64,000 bases of DNA from Paenimyroides ummariense (lineage in GTDB: Bacteria; Bacteroidota; Bacteroidia; Flavobacteriales; Flavobacteriaceae), in NCBI RefSeq assembly GCF_900115115.1, contig NZ_FOVI01000004.1:1-64000 (forward strand), read 5' to 3'. Position 1 is the first letter of the stretch, and each line of letters opens with the position of its first letter. The notes under the pieces were generated by a model. The model had not been told where the DNA came from and did not search any database. It worked only from the letters and a program-made list of their open reading frames with translations. This document shows, one piece after another, positions 28,221 through 36,034 of the stretch. The translations under genes were made by a program, and so were the position numbers.

Positions 28221-28705
28221 AAAAAATAGGACCATTTGCATATAGTTTAATTTTAGTAGTACTGATTTGTTGTGGAACAGTACTAATTAAGGGCGACAGC
28301 CCCGAAGAATTAATTGTGGGGAAATGGGAAGAAGTTGACTGGAATTTTGAACGAATTAATGTAGATTCTACTGAGGTAAACGGCAATTTATTGGCTTACC
28401 AGAAAAATGAACTTTACAACAATATGATCATTCATCAGGGAGAAGAGTGGGAGTTTTGTCCGAAGAAAGAGCTGACTTTAACACCGAAAGATCATTCTGA
28501 AGAAAAAAAGATCAAATGGTATTTAAAAGGTCGTGGTAATATTTTAGAATTAAGATATGGCGATAATGTAGTAGAAAGCTATCAGGTTCACAAATTAACC
28601 AAAGATACCATGGTTATTTATTACAATTTTGATTTGCAGATGAGGGGAAGCGTTAAAATTACCTTTAAAAAAGTAGAAGAACAAGATTATGCTCAGAAAA
28701 TATAG
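28217..28705 (+). CDS. Membrane-anchored lipocalin-like protein
   Basis: 162 aa. N-terminal hydrophobic segment (about 6-24, SLILVVLICCGTVL) that could be a signal anchor or a weak lipobox (Cys18/19), then an extracytoplasmic beta-rich domain of lipocalin-like DUF type: ELIVGKWEEVDWNF, EEWEFCPKKELTL, IKWYLKGRGNILEL, DTMVIYYNF. It overlaps both neighbours, so it is co-transcribed with them. Function unknown. Confidence 0.6.
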   Translation: MKKIGPFAYSLILVVLICCGTVLIKGDSPEELIVGKWEEVDWNFERINVDSTEVNGNLLAYQKNELYNNMIIHQGEEWEFCPKKELTLTPKDHSEEKKIKWYLKGRGNILELRYGDNVVESYQVHKLTKDTMVIYYNFDLQMRGSVKITFKKVEEQDYAQKI

Positions 28706-29507
28706 TACACACAGAACACATGACGATAATTTAAAATTAGGCGCACTTACTGCTTTTTCGGCAGGAATGGTCAATGTTATATCTGTAATTGTGTTTTTTG
28801 CTTTTACATCAAACGTTACTGGGCATTATGCCGTTTTTGCACAAGAACTTGCTAAAGGAAACTGGTTTCAGGCAGCAATTGTTATTCTGTGGATTATGTT
28901 GTTCTTTTTCGGAAGTTTTACATCAAACTTTGTCATTATTCACGGTAACAATTATATAGGTAGATATTTATCGCATGCCATTCCTATAATTTTAGAAATT
29001 ATCTGTTTGCTTGTTGTTGGAATTTATTTGCAAGGATTTTATACCGAAAGTTTACAGGAAACCGAATTTTTAGTGGGATTATTATTGTTTGCAATGGGAC
29101 TTCAAAACGGATTAACCGCAAGCATTTCTAATTCGGCAGTAAAAACAACCCATTTAACAGGTTTAACGACTGATTTGGCTATTGCACTTTCAATGATGAC
29201 AAAAAAGCATTACAGAAAAGACGAAAAGGTAGTAGAAAAAATACAGCTTTTAAGTTCAATTATGTTTTTTTATGTGTTGGGCGGCGTAATTACAGGCGTG
29301 CTTTACAACACTATTCAAAACTATACGTTTTATATTGTTTGCTTTTTCTTAACCATTATTATTTTTTATGATTATTACAAACTGACTATTTTGAAATACA
29401 ACCATAAAAAGTTTTTCAGTTTAAGGCAAGAAGAAGTAAAAGAAAGTAAAAGCAATGTTCACCAAGAACAAAATAACCGCATAACAGAAAAAAATACCTG
29501 TTATTAA
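28689..29507 (+). CDS. DUF1275 (YoaK-type) membrane protein
   Basis: 272 aa, six or so TM segments. Family signatures: GALTAFSAGMVNVISVIVFFAFTSNVTGH near the N terminus and GLQNGLTASISNSAVKTTHLTGLTTDLA in the middle. It overlaps the previous gene by 17 bp and ends the two-component cassette; a terminator follows. DUF1275 proteins are uncharacterised inner-membrane proteins, some annotated as permeases. The charged C-terminal tail (about 240-272) is cytoplasmic. Confidence 0.8.
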   Translation: MLRKYSTHRTHDDNLKLGALTAFSAGMVNVISVIVFFAFTSNVTGHYAVFAQELAKGNWFQAAIVILWIMLFFFGSFTSNFVIIHGNNYIGRYLSHAIPIILEIICLLVVGIYLQGFYTESLQETEFLVGLLLFAMGLQNGLTASISNSAVKTTHLTGLTTDLAIALSMMTKKHYRKDEKVVEKIQLLSSIMFFYVLGGVITGVLYNTIQNYTFYIVCFFLTIIIFYDYYKLTILKYNHKKFFSLRQEEVKESKSNVHQEQNNRITEKNTCY

Positions 29508-29552
29508 AATTGAATCTTTAATTTTTCATATAATTAATTTACTTGTAAGAAG

Positions 29553-29584
29553 AAACGCCAAGGCTTGAGAAACCTTGGCGTTTT
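29553..29584 (+). terminator. Terminator after the DUF1275 gene
   Basis: AAACGCCAAGG, 9-nt loop, CCTTGGCGTTT then T residues. It ends the 25.5-29.5 kb transcript. Confidence 0.85.
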
Positions 29585-29760
29585 GTGTTTTTACTAGATT
29601 GAATATTTGGTATAATCTTCTGATATTATTACAATGTATAGCTGCAAGTTTAATTTGTTTTTTTTGTTTCTATAAAGTAAGCAACGGTTTCTATACCTGC
29701 GTTTTTGATGTAGTGATTTGAGGTTTTACTTTGGCGGATGTTATAATTGCATTTGCTGAT

Positions 29761-29880
29761 GCAATAAATATAACTGCGGGTGAAATAAATGTAACTACTA
29801 TTGCTATAAATACAACTGCGGGTACTATAAATACAACTGCGGGTGCAATAAGTAGAATTACGGATACTATAAATATGATA
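29761..29880 (+). repeat. 21-bp tandem repeat, about 5.7 units
   Basis: Units start at 29761, 29782, 29803, 29824, 29845 and 29866 (partial). Two units at 29803 and 29824 differ only in their first two bases; they share the core ATAAATACAACTGCGGGT. The segment at 29740-29760 may be a decayed seventh unit. Because 21 is a multiple of 3, one frame stays open (7-residue unit of the type AINTTAG), but there is no promoter box or conserved flank, so I do not call a gene. It lies in a 476-bp gap (29508-29983) without a supported gene. Confidence 0.85.
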
Positions 29881-29937
29881 CTTCGATACTTCGACAGGAT
29901 CAGTAACCGAAGATCAGTAACTGATTCAGCATGACAT
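29881..29937. repeat. REP-like element, CTTCGACAGG type, partly duplicated
   Basis: CTTCGACAGGATCAG at 29889-29903 and TTCAGCATGACATT near 29925-29938 look like the two ends of the common Bacteroidota intergenic motif CTTCGACAGGCTCAGCATGACA (split here), separated by a direct repeat GATCAGTAAC (29898-29907 and 29912-29921). A related CTTCGATAGGACTCAGGG lies at 318-335. Confidence 0.5.
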
Positions 29938-29983
29938 TGACGAGTGAAAATTAAAACTCGCTAAAATTTCTAATGTAAGGATC

Positions 29984-30703
29984 TTACTTTCTTATTAAAG
30001 TTCGATCTGTATTTACCGTATTAAATTTCTTTTTAAAAGGAATCATGTAACTAACCGTATAACCAAAACCAACACCGATATTCCCACTGAATTTTTGTCC
30101 GAAACCTGGGTAATAAAGATTTTCAAATCCTTCTGGTTGCGTTTGGTAAATCAATCCTTTTAGCCGGGCATTCATACCAACATACAAATTATTGGCAACT
30201 TCTACCTTAATTCCTACAACCAATTCCAACCAATGAGCCATTAAACCTGTCGATTTTAATTCGGGATACTGCATTTCTTCATCAAAATAAGCATTTCCGG
30301 TGTTAACGCGGTAACTGTGCAAGGTTTGGTTGTGGTAACTTAATCCGTAACGTCCACCAACATAGATTAAATTATCCATATCTAACCAGTTTTGATGAAA
30401 GTTTCTTTCGGCACCCAACTTTAAAAACATTCCAGTGGTTGTAAAAGAAAGCTGGTCGTCTTCTTTAAACTTGTCTTCAAAACCGGCTTCGGCAGCCAGG
30501 TACCATTTTTTATTGTAACGGTAATCGGCATTAAATTCCAAACCCTTATAATCTTTATCCCAAAAATTGCGCGAAGCCTTAACCACATCAATACCAATAC
30601 GTAAACCGTAAACATCGGGATATATCTTTGGTAAGGAATCTTGTGCAAACAAGTTGGTAGTACAAGCTAAAAATGCACTAATAATAAAACTGAAGGTGCG
30701 CAT
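29984..30703 (-). CDS. DUF6048 family outer-membrane beta-barrel protein
   Basis: 239 aa with signal peptide (ending TTNLFAQ-D) and alternating beta strands through the rest (GLRIGIDVVKASRNF, NADYRYNKKWYLAAEAGFE, GNIGVGFGYTVSYMIPF), typical of a small outer-membrane barrel. It overlaps the upstream DUF6452 gene by 26 bp, so the two are translationally coupled. I recall this pair as conserved in Flavobacteriia next to rlmD; the family name is from that recollection. Function unknown. Confidence 0.65.
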   Translation of the reverse strand: MRTFSFIISAFLACTTNLFAQDSLPKIYPDVYGLRIGIDVVKASRNFWDKDYKGLEFNADYRYNKKWYLAAEAGFEDKFKEDDQLSFTTTGMFLKLGAERNFHQNWLDMDNLIYVGGRYGLSYHNQTLHSYRVNTGNAYFDEEMQYPELKSTGLMAHWLELVVGIKVEVANNLYVGMNARLKGLIYQTQPEGFENLYYPGFGQKFSGNIGVGFGYTVSYMIPFKKKFNTVNTDRTLIRK

Positions 30704-31175
30704 TGTCGGTATTTGTAAGTTCGTTTGTAAGTCTGTTCATGCTTCGTATCCAGGTAGCGTCAGAAACACTTGTTGTTTTAACGGCATTAAATTCGTGAAA
30801 AATTGTCTTGTAACCACACGCTTTAGAAACATACAAAGCTTCGGGTGTATAAGTAAATCGTAACTGATCTGTTTTGTGAATGGTATCATTATTACTTCCG
30901 GTAGGTTGGTAAAGTACCAAATTCCAAGTTGTCTCAGTGGTATTTATCTGCAAAGGAAGTTCGATTGTTGATGTACTTCTAAAAATCAGTGTATCGTTAA
31001 AACCTTCGGCAATTGCGGCAATTTTTACGGCAGATTTTCGAATTTCAGGATCTAAACGATCAAATAAACCAATTATAACGTTTGGCGTTTCCGATTCGCT
31101 ACCCGAACAAATATCGTCTTTTTCACATGCCGATAAACCTAATGCAAGCAAGCCTACAAACCAAATTTTTCTCAT
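30678..31175 (-). CDS. DUF6452 family lipoprotein
   Basis: 165-aa lipoprotein (lipobox GLSACEK, Cys17). The mature domain begins with DICSGSESETPNVIIGLFD and ends with KACGYKTIFHEFNAVKTT...HLQFYY; a few cysteines could form disulfides. It is co-transcribed with the barrel protein at 29984-30703 and follows the rlmD terminator, so it has its own promoter. Probably a periplasm-facing partner of the barrel; function unknown. Confidence 0.65.
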   Translation of the reverse strand: MRKIWFVGLLALGLSACEKDDICSGSESETPNVIIGLFDRLDPEIRKSAVKIAAIAEGFNDTLIFRSTSTIELPLQINTTETTWNLVLYQPTGSNNDTIHKTDQLRFTYTPEALYVSKACGYKTIFHEFNAVKTTSVSDATWIRSMNRLTNELTNTDNAHLQFYY

Positions 31176-31215
31176 ACATTTTTTAATAGACCGTAAAAAT
31201 ACAAAATCATTTTGT

Positions 31216-31244
31216 AAAAAAAGAGCAGCCGTTAAGCCACTCTT
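31216..31244 (-). terminator. Terminator after rlmD
   Basis: On the minus strand AGAGTGGC-TTAA-CGGCTGCTCT with a T run (complement of the A run at 31216-31222), 8 bp past the rlmD stop. The stem has small mismatches. Confidence 0.5.
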
Positions 31245-31251
31245 GTATATT

Positions 31252-32664
31252 TTATCTTTTTTCTAACAAAACCACATTTTCAACGTGATGCGTTTGCGGA
31301 AACATATCAACCGGTCGTACGCGAACCACTTTATACATTTCGTCCATTAAAGCTAAATCTCTAGCTTGGGTTGCCGAATTACAACTCACATAAACCACAC
31401 GTTTCGGAGCAATTTTTAAAATTTGTGCCACAACATCTTTGTGCATTCCATCGCGAGGCGGATCGGTAATAATCACATCAGGCTGACCATGTTGTTCGAT
31501 AAATTCATCGTTAAAAACATTTTTCATATCGCCCACAAAAAACTCGCAATTAGTAATATTGTTGCGTTCGGCATTCACTTTTGCATCAGCAATTGCTTCT
31601 GGAACAGCTTCAACACCAATTACTCTTTTTGCATTTTTCGATACAAACTGTGCAATGGTTCCGGTACCCGTATATAAATCGTAAACCAGTTCATTGCCTG
31701 TTAAACCTGCAAAATCTCTGGTAATACTGTATAATTCGTATGCTTGATCTGAATTGGTTTGATAGAACGATTTTGCATTAATACTGAATTTCAATCCTTC
31801 CATTTCTTCCAAAATATAATCGCGACCATGGTAGCAAATTACGTTTTGATCGTAAATAGTATCGTTCAATTTACTGTTGATCACATATTGAAGCGATGTA
31901 ATTTCTGGAAAACGATTCTTTAAGAACTCTAATAATAATTCACGTTTCTTTTTATCTTCTTTAAAAAACTGAATCAATACCATTATTTCTCCGGTTGATG
32001 CTGTTCTGATCATTAACGTTCGCAACAAACCGGTATTTTCGCGCGGATTGAAAAATTCCAGACCGTTTTCATTTGCGAAATCACGAATTTCATTACGAAG
32101 AGCGTTTGAAGGATCTTGCTGCAAATAACATTTTTTAATGTCTAAAATTTTATCCCACATTTTCGGGATATGAAAACCAAGTGCATTTTCTTTACCTAAT
32201 TCTTCGCCCGATTTAATTTCATCATCTGTTAACCAACGCGCGTTAGAAAAAGAAAATTCCATTTTATTGCGGTAGAAAAATTGTTCTTTCGATCCTAAAA
32301 TAGGTTCAAATTGCGGTAATTCAATCTTACCGATTCGCTTTAAATTATTTTCAACTTCCTGATGTTTGTATCCCAGCTGAAATTCGTAACCCATGTTCTG
32401 CCACTTACAACCGCCGCAAGCACCAAAATGCTGACAAACAGGTTCAACGCGTTGTGTAGATAATTTGTGGAAAGCAACTGCTTTACCTTCAAAATAAGCC
32501 TTACGTTTTTTAAAGGTTTGAACATCTACCACATCACCCGGAACAACATTCGGAATAAAAATTATTTTACCATCGGGAGCTTTTGCTACCGAAACGCCTT
32601 TTGCGCCTGCATCAAGGACTTCTACGTTTTCGAATACGATTTTATCGGTTTTTTTTCTTGCCAT
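31252..32664 (-). CDS. rlmD: 23S rRNA (uracil-1939-C5)-methyltransferase, RlmD/RumA type
   Basis: 470 aa from MARKKTDKIVFENVEVLD. TRAM domain (about 5-65), Fe-S cluster cysteines C77, C83 and C86 (CQHFGACGGC) plus a later Cys, Rossmann SAM-binding domain with VYDLYTGTGTIAQF, catalytic nucleophile Cys in VYVSCNSAT, and the DPPRDGMH motif. 5-methyluridine formation at U1939 by family; the related RlmCD/TrmA-like specificity cannot be resolved by eye. The -7 box lies 4 bp upstream of this ATG, ruling out the 14-codon longer frame. rocD is divergent. Confidence 0.88.
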   Translation of the reverse strand: MARKKTDKIVFENVEVLDAGAKGVSVAKAPDGKIIFIPNVVPGDVVDVQTFKKRKAYFEGKAVAFHKLSTQRVEPVCQHFGACGGCKWQNMGYEFQLGYKHQEVENNLKRIGKIELPQFEPILGSKEQFFYRNKMEFSFSNARWLTDDEIKSGEELGKENALGFHIPKMWDKILDIKKCYLQQDPSNALRNEIRDFANENGLEFFNPRENTGLLRTLMIRTASTGEIMVLIQFFKEDKKKRELLLEFLKNRFPEITSLQYVINSKLNDTIYDQNVICYHGRDYILEEMEGLKFSINAKSFYQTNSDQAYELYSITRDFAGLTGNELVYDLYTGTGTIAQFVSKNAKRVIGVEAVPEAIADAKVNAERNNITNCEFFVGDMKNVFNDEFIEQHGQPDVIITDPPRDGMHKDVVAQILKIAPKRVVYVSCNSATQARDLALMDEMYKVVRVRPVDMFPQTHHVENVVLLEKR

Positions 32665-32668
32665 GGTG

Positions 32669-32676
32669 CAAAAATA
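32669..32676 (-). promoter_or_regulatory. -7 box of rlmD, leaderless mRNA likely
   Basis: TATTTTTG on the minus strand, 4 bp before the ATG at 32664. Same arrangement as the ClC promoter. Confidence 0.6.
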
Positions 32677-32840
32677 ATATAATGTTCGCAGAAATTTCTG
32701 CACCAACCGTTATTTAGATTGTTTATAAAATTAACCCTTTATATTTTTAGAAAGATTCTATTTTTAGTACCTTGCACCTTTGGATGATTTCTCTCCGTTA
32801 AGAAGGAATGGCTTATTTTAAAATTTATAAACTAATAATA

Positions 32841-34076
32841 ATGAGTAGTTTATTAACAAGTAACGATGCAATTGCATTAGAAGAAAAATACGGAGCGCAT
32901 AATTACCACCCGCTTCCGGTAGTACTTACAAAAGGTGAAGGCGTTTATGTTTGGGATGTTGAAGGTAAAAAATACTACGATTTTTTGTCGGCATATTCAG
33001 CAGTAAACCAAGGACATTGTCATCCTAAATTGGTTGAAGCGTTAACAAATCAGGCACAACAGCTTACACTTACTTCACGTGCATTTTATAACGATAAATT
33101 AGGCGTTTACGAAGAAAAAATCACCAAATTGTTTGGTTTTGATAAAGTTTTGCCGATGAATTCTGGCGCAGAAGCTGTGGAAACAGCTATTAAACTGACA
33201 AGAAAATGGGCTTACGAAGTAAAAAAGATTAAAGAAGAAGAAGCTGTAATTGTTGTTTGCGAAAATAATTTCCACGGACGTACAACTACCATTATTTCAT
33301 TCTCGAATGATCAGGAAGCCCGTAAAAACTACGGTCCTTATACCGAAGGTTTTGTGCGTATTCCTTATAATAATATCGATGCTTTAAAAGATGTTATCAC
33401 CAACAAAAATGTTGCAGGATTTTTAGTAGAACCTATTCAGGGTGAAGCTGGAGTTTACGTTCCTGACAACGGATATTTATCGGCAGCATTTGAATTGTGT
33501 AAGCAAAATAATGTGTTGTTTATTGCAGATGAAGTTCAAACAGGAATTGCACGTACAGGTAAAATGTTAGCGGTTGATCATGAAAATATCAAACCCGATG
33601 TTTTAATTTTAGGAAAAGCATTATCTGGAGGAATGTATCCGGTTTCGGCTGTTTTGGCAGATGATAAAATAATGAATGTAATTAAACCTGGACAACACGG
33701 ATCTACTTTTGGAGGAAATCCTTTGGCAGCAGCGGTTGCAATGGCAGCTTTAGATATAGTTCTTGACGAAAAATTGGCTGAAAATGCTGAAAGATTAGGA
33801 GCAATGTTCAGAGAAAAACTAACTGATTATATTACAACATCGAACATTTGTTCTTTGGTACGCGGAAAAGGATTGTTAAACGCTATTTTAATTAATGATA
33901 CTGAAGATAGCGATACCGCTTGGAATATTTGTTTACGTTTACGCGACAACGGATTACTTGCAAAACCAACACACGGAAACATTATTCGTTTTGCACCACC
34001 ATTGGTTATGAACGAAGAGCAATTGTTAGATTGTGTTAGAATTATTACAGAAACTTTAAAAGAGTTTGAAAAATAA
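32841..34076 (+). CDS. rocD: Ornithine aminotransferase
   Basis: 411 aa, class III PLP aminotransferase. [16 protein letters not shown] is the OAT-specific N terminus; [10 protein letters not shown], the PLP-Lys in [15 protein letters not shown], and [11 protein letters not shown] are present. It converts ornithine plus 2-oxoglutarate to glutamate-5-semialdehyde, linking arginine/ornithine to proline and glutamate. Start at [18 protein letters not shown] (32841). Divergent from rlmD; terminator directly after the stop. Confidence 0.92.
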   Translation: MSSLLTSNDAIALEEKYGAHNYHPLPVVLTKGEGVYVWDVEGKKYYDFLSAYSAVNQGHCHPKLVEALTNQAQQLTLTSRAFYNDKLGVYEEKITKLFGFDKVLPMNSGAEAVETAIKLTRKWAYEVKKIKEEEAVIVVCENNFHGRTTTIISFSNDQEARKNYGPYTEGFVRIPYNNIDALKDVITNKNVAGFLVEPIQGEAGVYVPDNGYLSAAFELCKQNNVLFIADEVQTGIARTGKMLAVDHENIKPDVLILGKALSGGMYPVSAVLADDKIMNVIKPGQHGSTFGGNPLAAAVAMAALDIVLDEKLAENAERLGAMFREKLTDYITTSNICSLVRGKGLLNAILINDTEDSDTAWNICLRLRDNGLLAKPTHGNIIRFAPPLVMNEEQLLDCVRIITETLKEFEK

Positions 34077-34100
34077 AAAAAGAGGCGAAAGCCTCTTTTA
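34076..34100. terminator. Terminator between rocD and the oxygenase gene
   Basis: AAAAGAGGC, GNRA-type loop GAAA, GCCTCTTTT. It fills the 24 bp between the two convergent stops and has A/T runs on both sides, so it should act in both directions. Confidence 0.9.
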
Positions 34101-35051
34101 CTATTTCTTAATCAATCCCAATTCAATTAAACGTTCGGTTAAAAATTCACCTGCGGTTATATCGTCATAAAGTTTAGGGTTTTCTTCTGAAACACAATTA
34201 TCTAAACAATTTAAAGGCATTTCGCTTATCGGATGCATAAAAAACGGAATAGAAAAACGCGATGTTCCCCATAATTCTCTCGGTGGATTAACTACTTGGT
34301 GTATCGTAGATTTCAATTTATTGTTGGTGTGTCTTGATAACATATCGCCTACATTAATAACCAATTCGTCATCGGCAGCAATAGCATCAATCCATTCCCC
34401 TTTGTTATTTTGTACTTGCAAACCTTTACCTTGAGCGCCCATTAAAAGCGTAATCAGGTTAATATCGCCATGAGCAGCTGCACGCACCGCATCTTTTGGT
34501 TCATTAAGAATAGGAGGGTAGTGAATTGGTCGTAGAATGGAATTTCCATTTTTTACATAATCGTCAAAATAAAATTCATTTAAACCCAAGTACAAAGCCA
34601 ATGCTCTTAAAACGTAAACGCCGGTTTTTTCGAGCATTTTATAGGTTTCTTTTCCTGTTGAATTAAATTCAGGAAGTTCATCAACTGTTACGTTCTTAGG
34701 ATATTCGTTTGCCAGTTTGTCGTTGTTTTCAACATACTGGCCAAAATGCCAAAACTCTTTTAAATCGCCGGTTGTTCGTCCTTTTGCAGATTCTTTTCCA
34801 AACGAAACATATCCGCGTTGCCCACCAATTCCGGGAATTTCATATTTTTCTTTAACCTCTAAAGGTAAATTAAAGAAGTTGCGAACCTGCTGATACAGTT
34901 TTTCAACTAATTCATCACTTAAAAAGTGTCCTTTTAATGCTACGAAACCAATTTCTTCGTAAGCTTTACCGATTTCATTTACAAATTTTTGTTTGCGTAC
35001 CGGATCATCCGATAGGAAATCACGCAAGTCAACACTAGGTATATTTTGCAT
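34101..35051 (-). CDS. Isopenicillin-N-synthase-like 2-oxoglutarate/Fe(II) oxygenase
   Basis: 316 aa. N-terminal DIOX_N region (IPSVDLRDFLSDD, EIGFVALKGHFL) and C-terminal double-stranded beta helix with the iron facial triad HGD (AAHGDINLITLL) and distal His (STIHQVVNP), then the RFSIPFF co-substrate Arg motif. YVSFGKESAKGRTTGDLKEFWHFG resembles bacterial and plant-type members. Substrate unknown. Neighbours (rocD, TetR, E1) do not indicate a pathway. Cytoplasmic, monocistronic. Confidence 0.85.
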   Translation of the reverse strand: MQNIPSVDLRDFLSDDPVRKQKFVNEIGKAYEEIGFVALKGHFLSDELVEKLYQQVRNFFNLPLEVKEKYEIPGIGGQRGYVSFGKESAKGRTTGDLKEFWHFGQYVENNDKLANEYPKNVTVDELPEFNSTGKETYKMLEKTGVYVLRALALYLGLNEFYFDDYVKNGNSILRPIHYPPILNEPKDAVRAAAHGDINLITLLMGAQGKGLQVQNNKGEWIDAIAADDELVINVGDMLSRHTNNKLKSTIHQVVNPPRELWGTSRFSIPFFMHPISEMPLNCLDNCVSEENPKLYDDITAGEFLTERLIELGLIKK

Positions 35052-35108
35052 TATTAAAACTTTAAATTCAAATTTACGTATTTATGAATAAAGTTTTTTA
35101 AAAAGAAG

Positions 35109-35774
35109 TTAAGCGATTGTTTTTTTGTAAGCCATTGAAACAATTTGAGCAATACTTTCTTTTATGCGAATTTTACCGTCTACAGTATTTAGATCGATCC
35201 CGCAAAAAAGGCTTCCGTTAGTTTTTCCGTGAAGAACCAGATAGTAAATTCCGGCGACCAAAATGGCTAAAATACCACGAATATCAATATCTGAATTTTG
35301 AAACTGCGGATCAATAATTTTAAATATTTCTTCACCAATCAATTCTCGTTCGTCTGATAAATGTCGTAAGAAGTCCTTTTTTTCACTGATTCCCCAAAGC
35401 ATAATACGTTGCAGAATTTCATCATCTAACAAAGATTGAAATTGAAATTGAAACAGACCACTCATGTATTCTTCTTTAATTCCATCTTTAAAGGTAAGTA
35501 TGTTGTTAATGGAATCTGCAGCTTTGTATTTCCAGAAATCGCGTTGTGCAATATACTCTTCCACCAAATTATCCAAACTACCAAAATACGTCCAAACTAA
35601 ACTTTTATCAATACCCGCTTCTTTAGCAATTGCAGATGCATTTAAACCGGTATAACCCTTTTTTAAAAGAACTTTACCTACGGCTTGTACCATTTTAACT
35701 TTCGTACGCTCTTTGTCTCGCAACTTTCCAGAGGTTCGTTTACGACTTTTAGATTCATCTTCCATAACATTCAT
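35109..35774 (-). CDS. TetR-family transcriptional regulator
   Basis: 221 aa from the chosen Met (an alternative Met is 3 codons on, and the frame extends 5 codons upstream). HTH region KMVQAVGKVLLKKGYTGLNASAIAKEAGIDKSLVWTYFGSLDNLVEEYI. The C-terminal ligand/dimerisation domain has no recognised signature. It is divergent from the branched-chain-type E1 gene; the palindromes at 35802-35828 and 35949-35964 lie between them, so autoregulation and control of E1 are plausible. Confidence 0.85.
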   Translation of the reverse strand: MNVMEDESKSRKRTSGKLRDKERTKVKMVQAVGKVLLKKGYTGLNASAIAKEAGIDKSLVWTYFGSLDNLVEEYIAQRDFWKYKAADSINNILTFKDGIKEEYMSGLFQFQFQSLLDDEILQRIMLWGISEKKDFLRHLSDERELIGEEIFKIIDPQFQNSDIDIRGILAILVAGIYYLVLHGKTNGSLFCGIDLNTVDGKIRIKESIAQIVSMAYKKTIA

Positions 35775-35801
35775 TATAATGTAAAACAAAATTAAAAAAA
35801 A

Positions 35802-35828
35802 ACTGACTCATATTTTCTATAAGTCAGT
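35802..35828. promoter_or_regulatory. Candidate operator 1 (inverted repeat near the tetR start)
   Basis: ACTGACT / AGTCAGT arms, 13-bp centre that extends the symmetry (ATA/TAT), 10 of 11 positions pairing. Situated about 30 bp upstream of the tetR start. It is not followed by a T tract useful to either neighbour, hence not an obvious terminator. Confidence 0.45.
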
Positions 35829-35948
35829 CTTTCTCTATAACAACATCCTAAATGAAAGTCAATTAAAATAAAGTTAGAGTTTTAATGAGTGTTTTATTGT
35901 TGATTAGGAGCAAAATTAAGTATAAAACTTGAGTCTGCCAAAAAAAAA

Positions 35949-35964
35949 TTCACTACGTAGTGAA
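35949..35964. promoter_or_regulatory. Candidate operator 2 (perfect 16-bp palindrome upstream of E1)
   Basis: TTCACTACGTAGTGAA, perfect dyad symmetry, flanked by A runs. It lies about 70 bp upstream of the E1 ATG (36035) and about 37 bp before the likely -7 region (TACTTTT at 36001), where a TetR-type repressor could block transcription. Confidence 0.5.
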
Positions 35965-36034
35965 AAAAAATATTTTAGAGGCTTACACAAATAAAATTAG
36001 TACTTTTAGCCCAAAAATATTTACAACCGTTTTT

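Noticed and set aside
29740-29880. CRISPR array
   Set aside because: The units abut with no spacers and are only 21 bp; no cas gene in the window.
29731-29934. 67-codon open frame across the 21-bp repeat as a gene
   Set aside because: Openness follows from the 21-bp period; no promoter box, no signal peptide and the frame ends in REP-like DNA, so I list the repeat and not a CDS.
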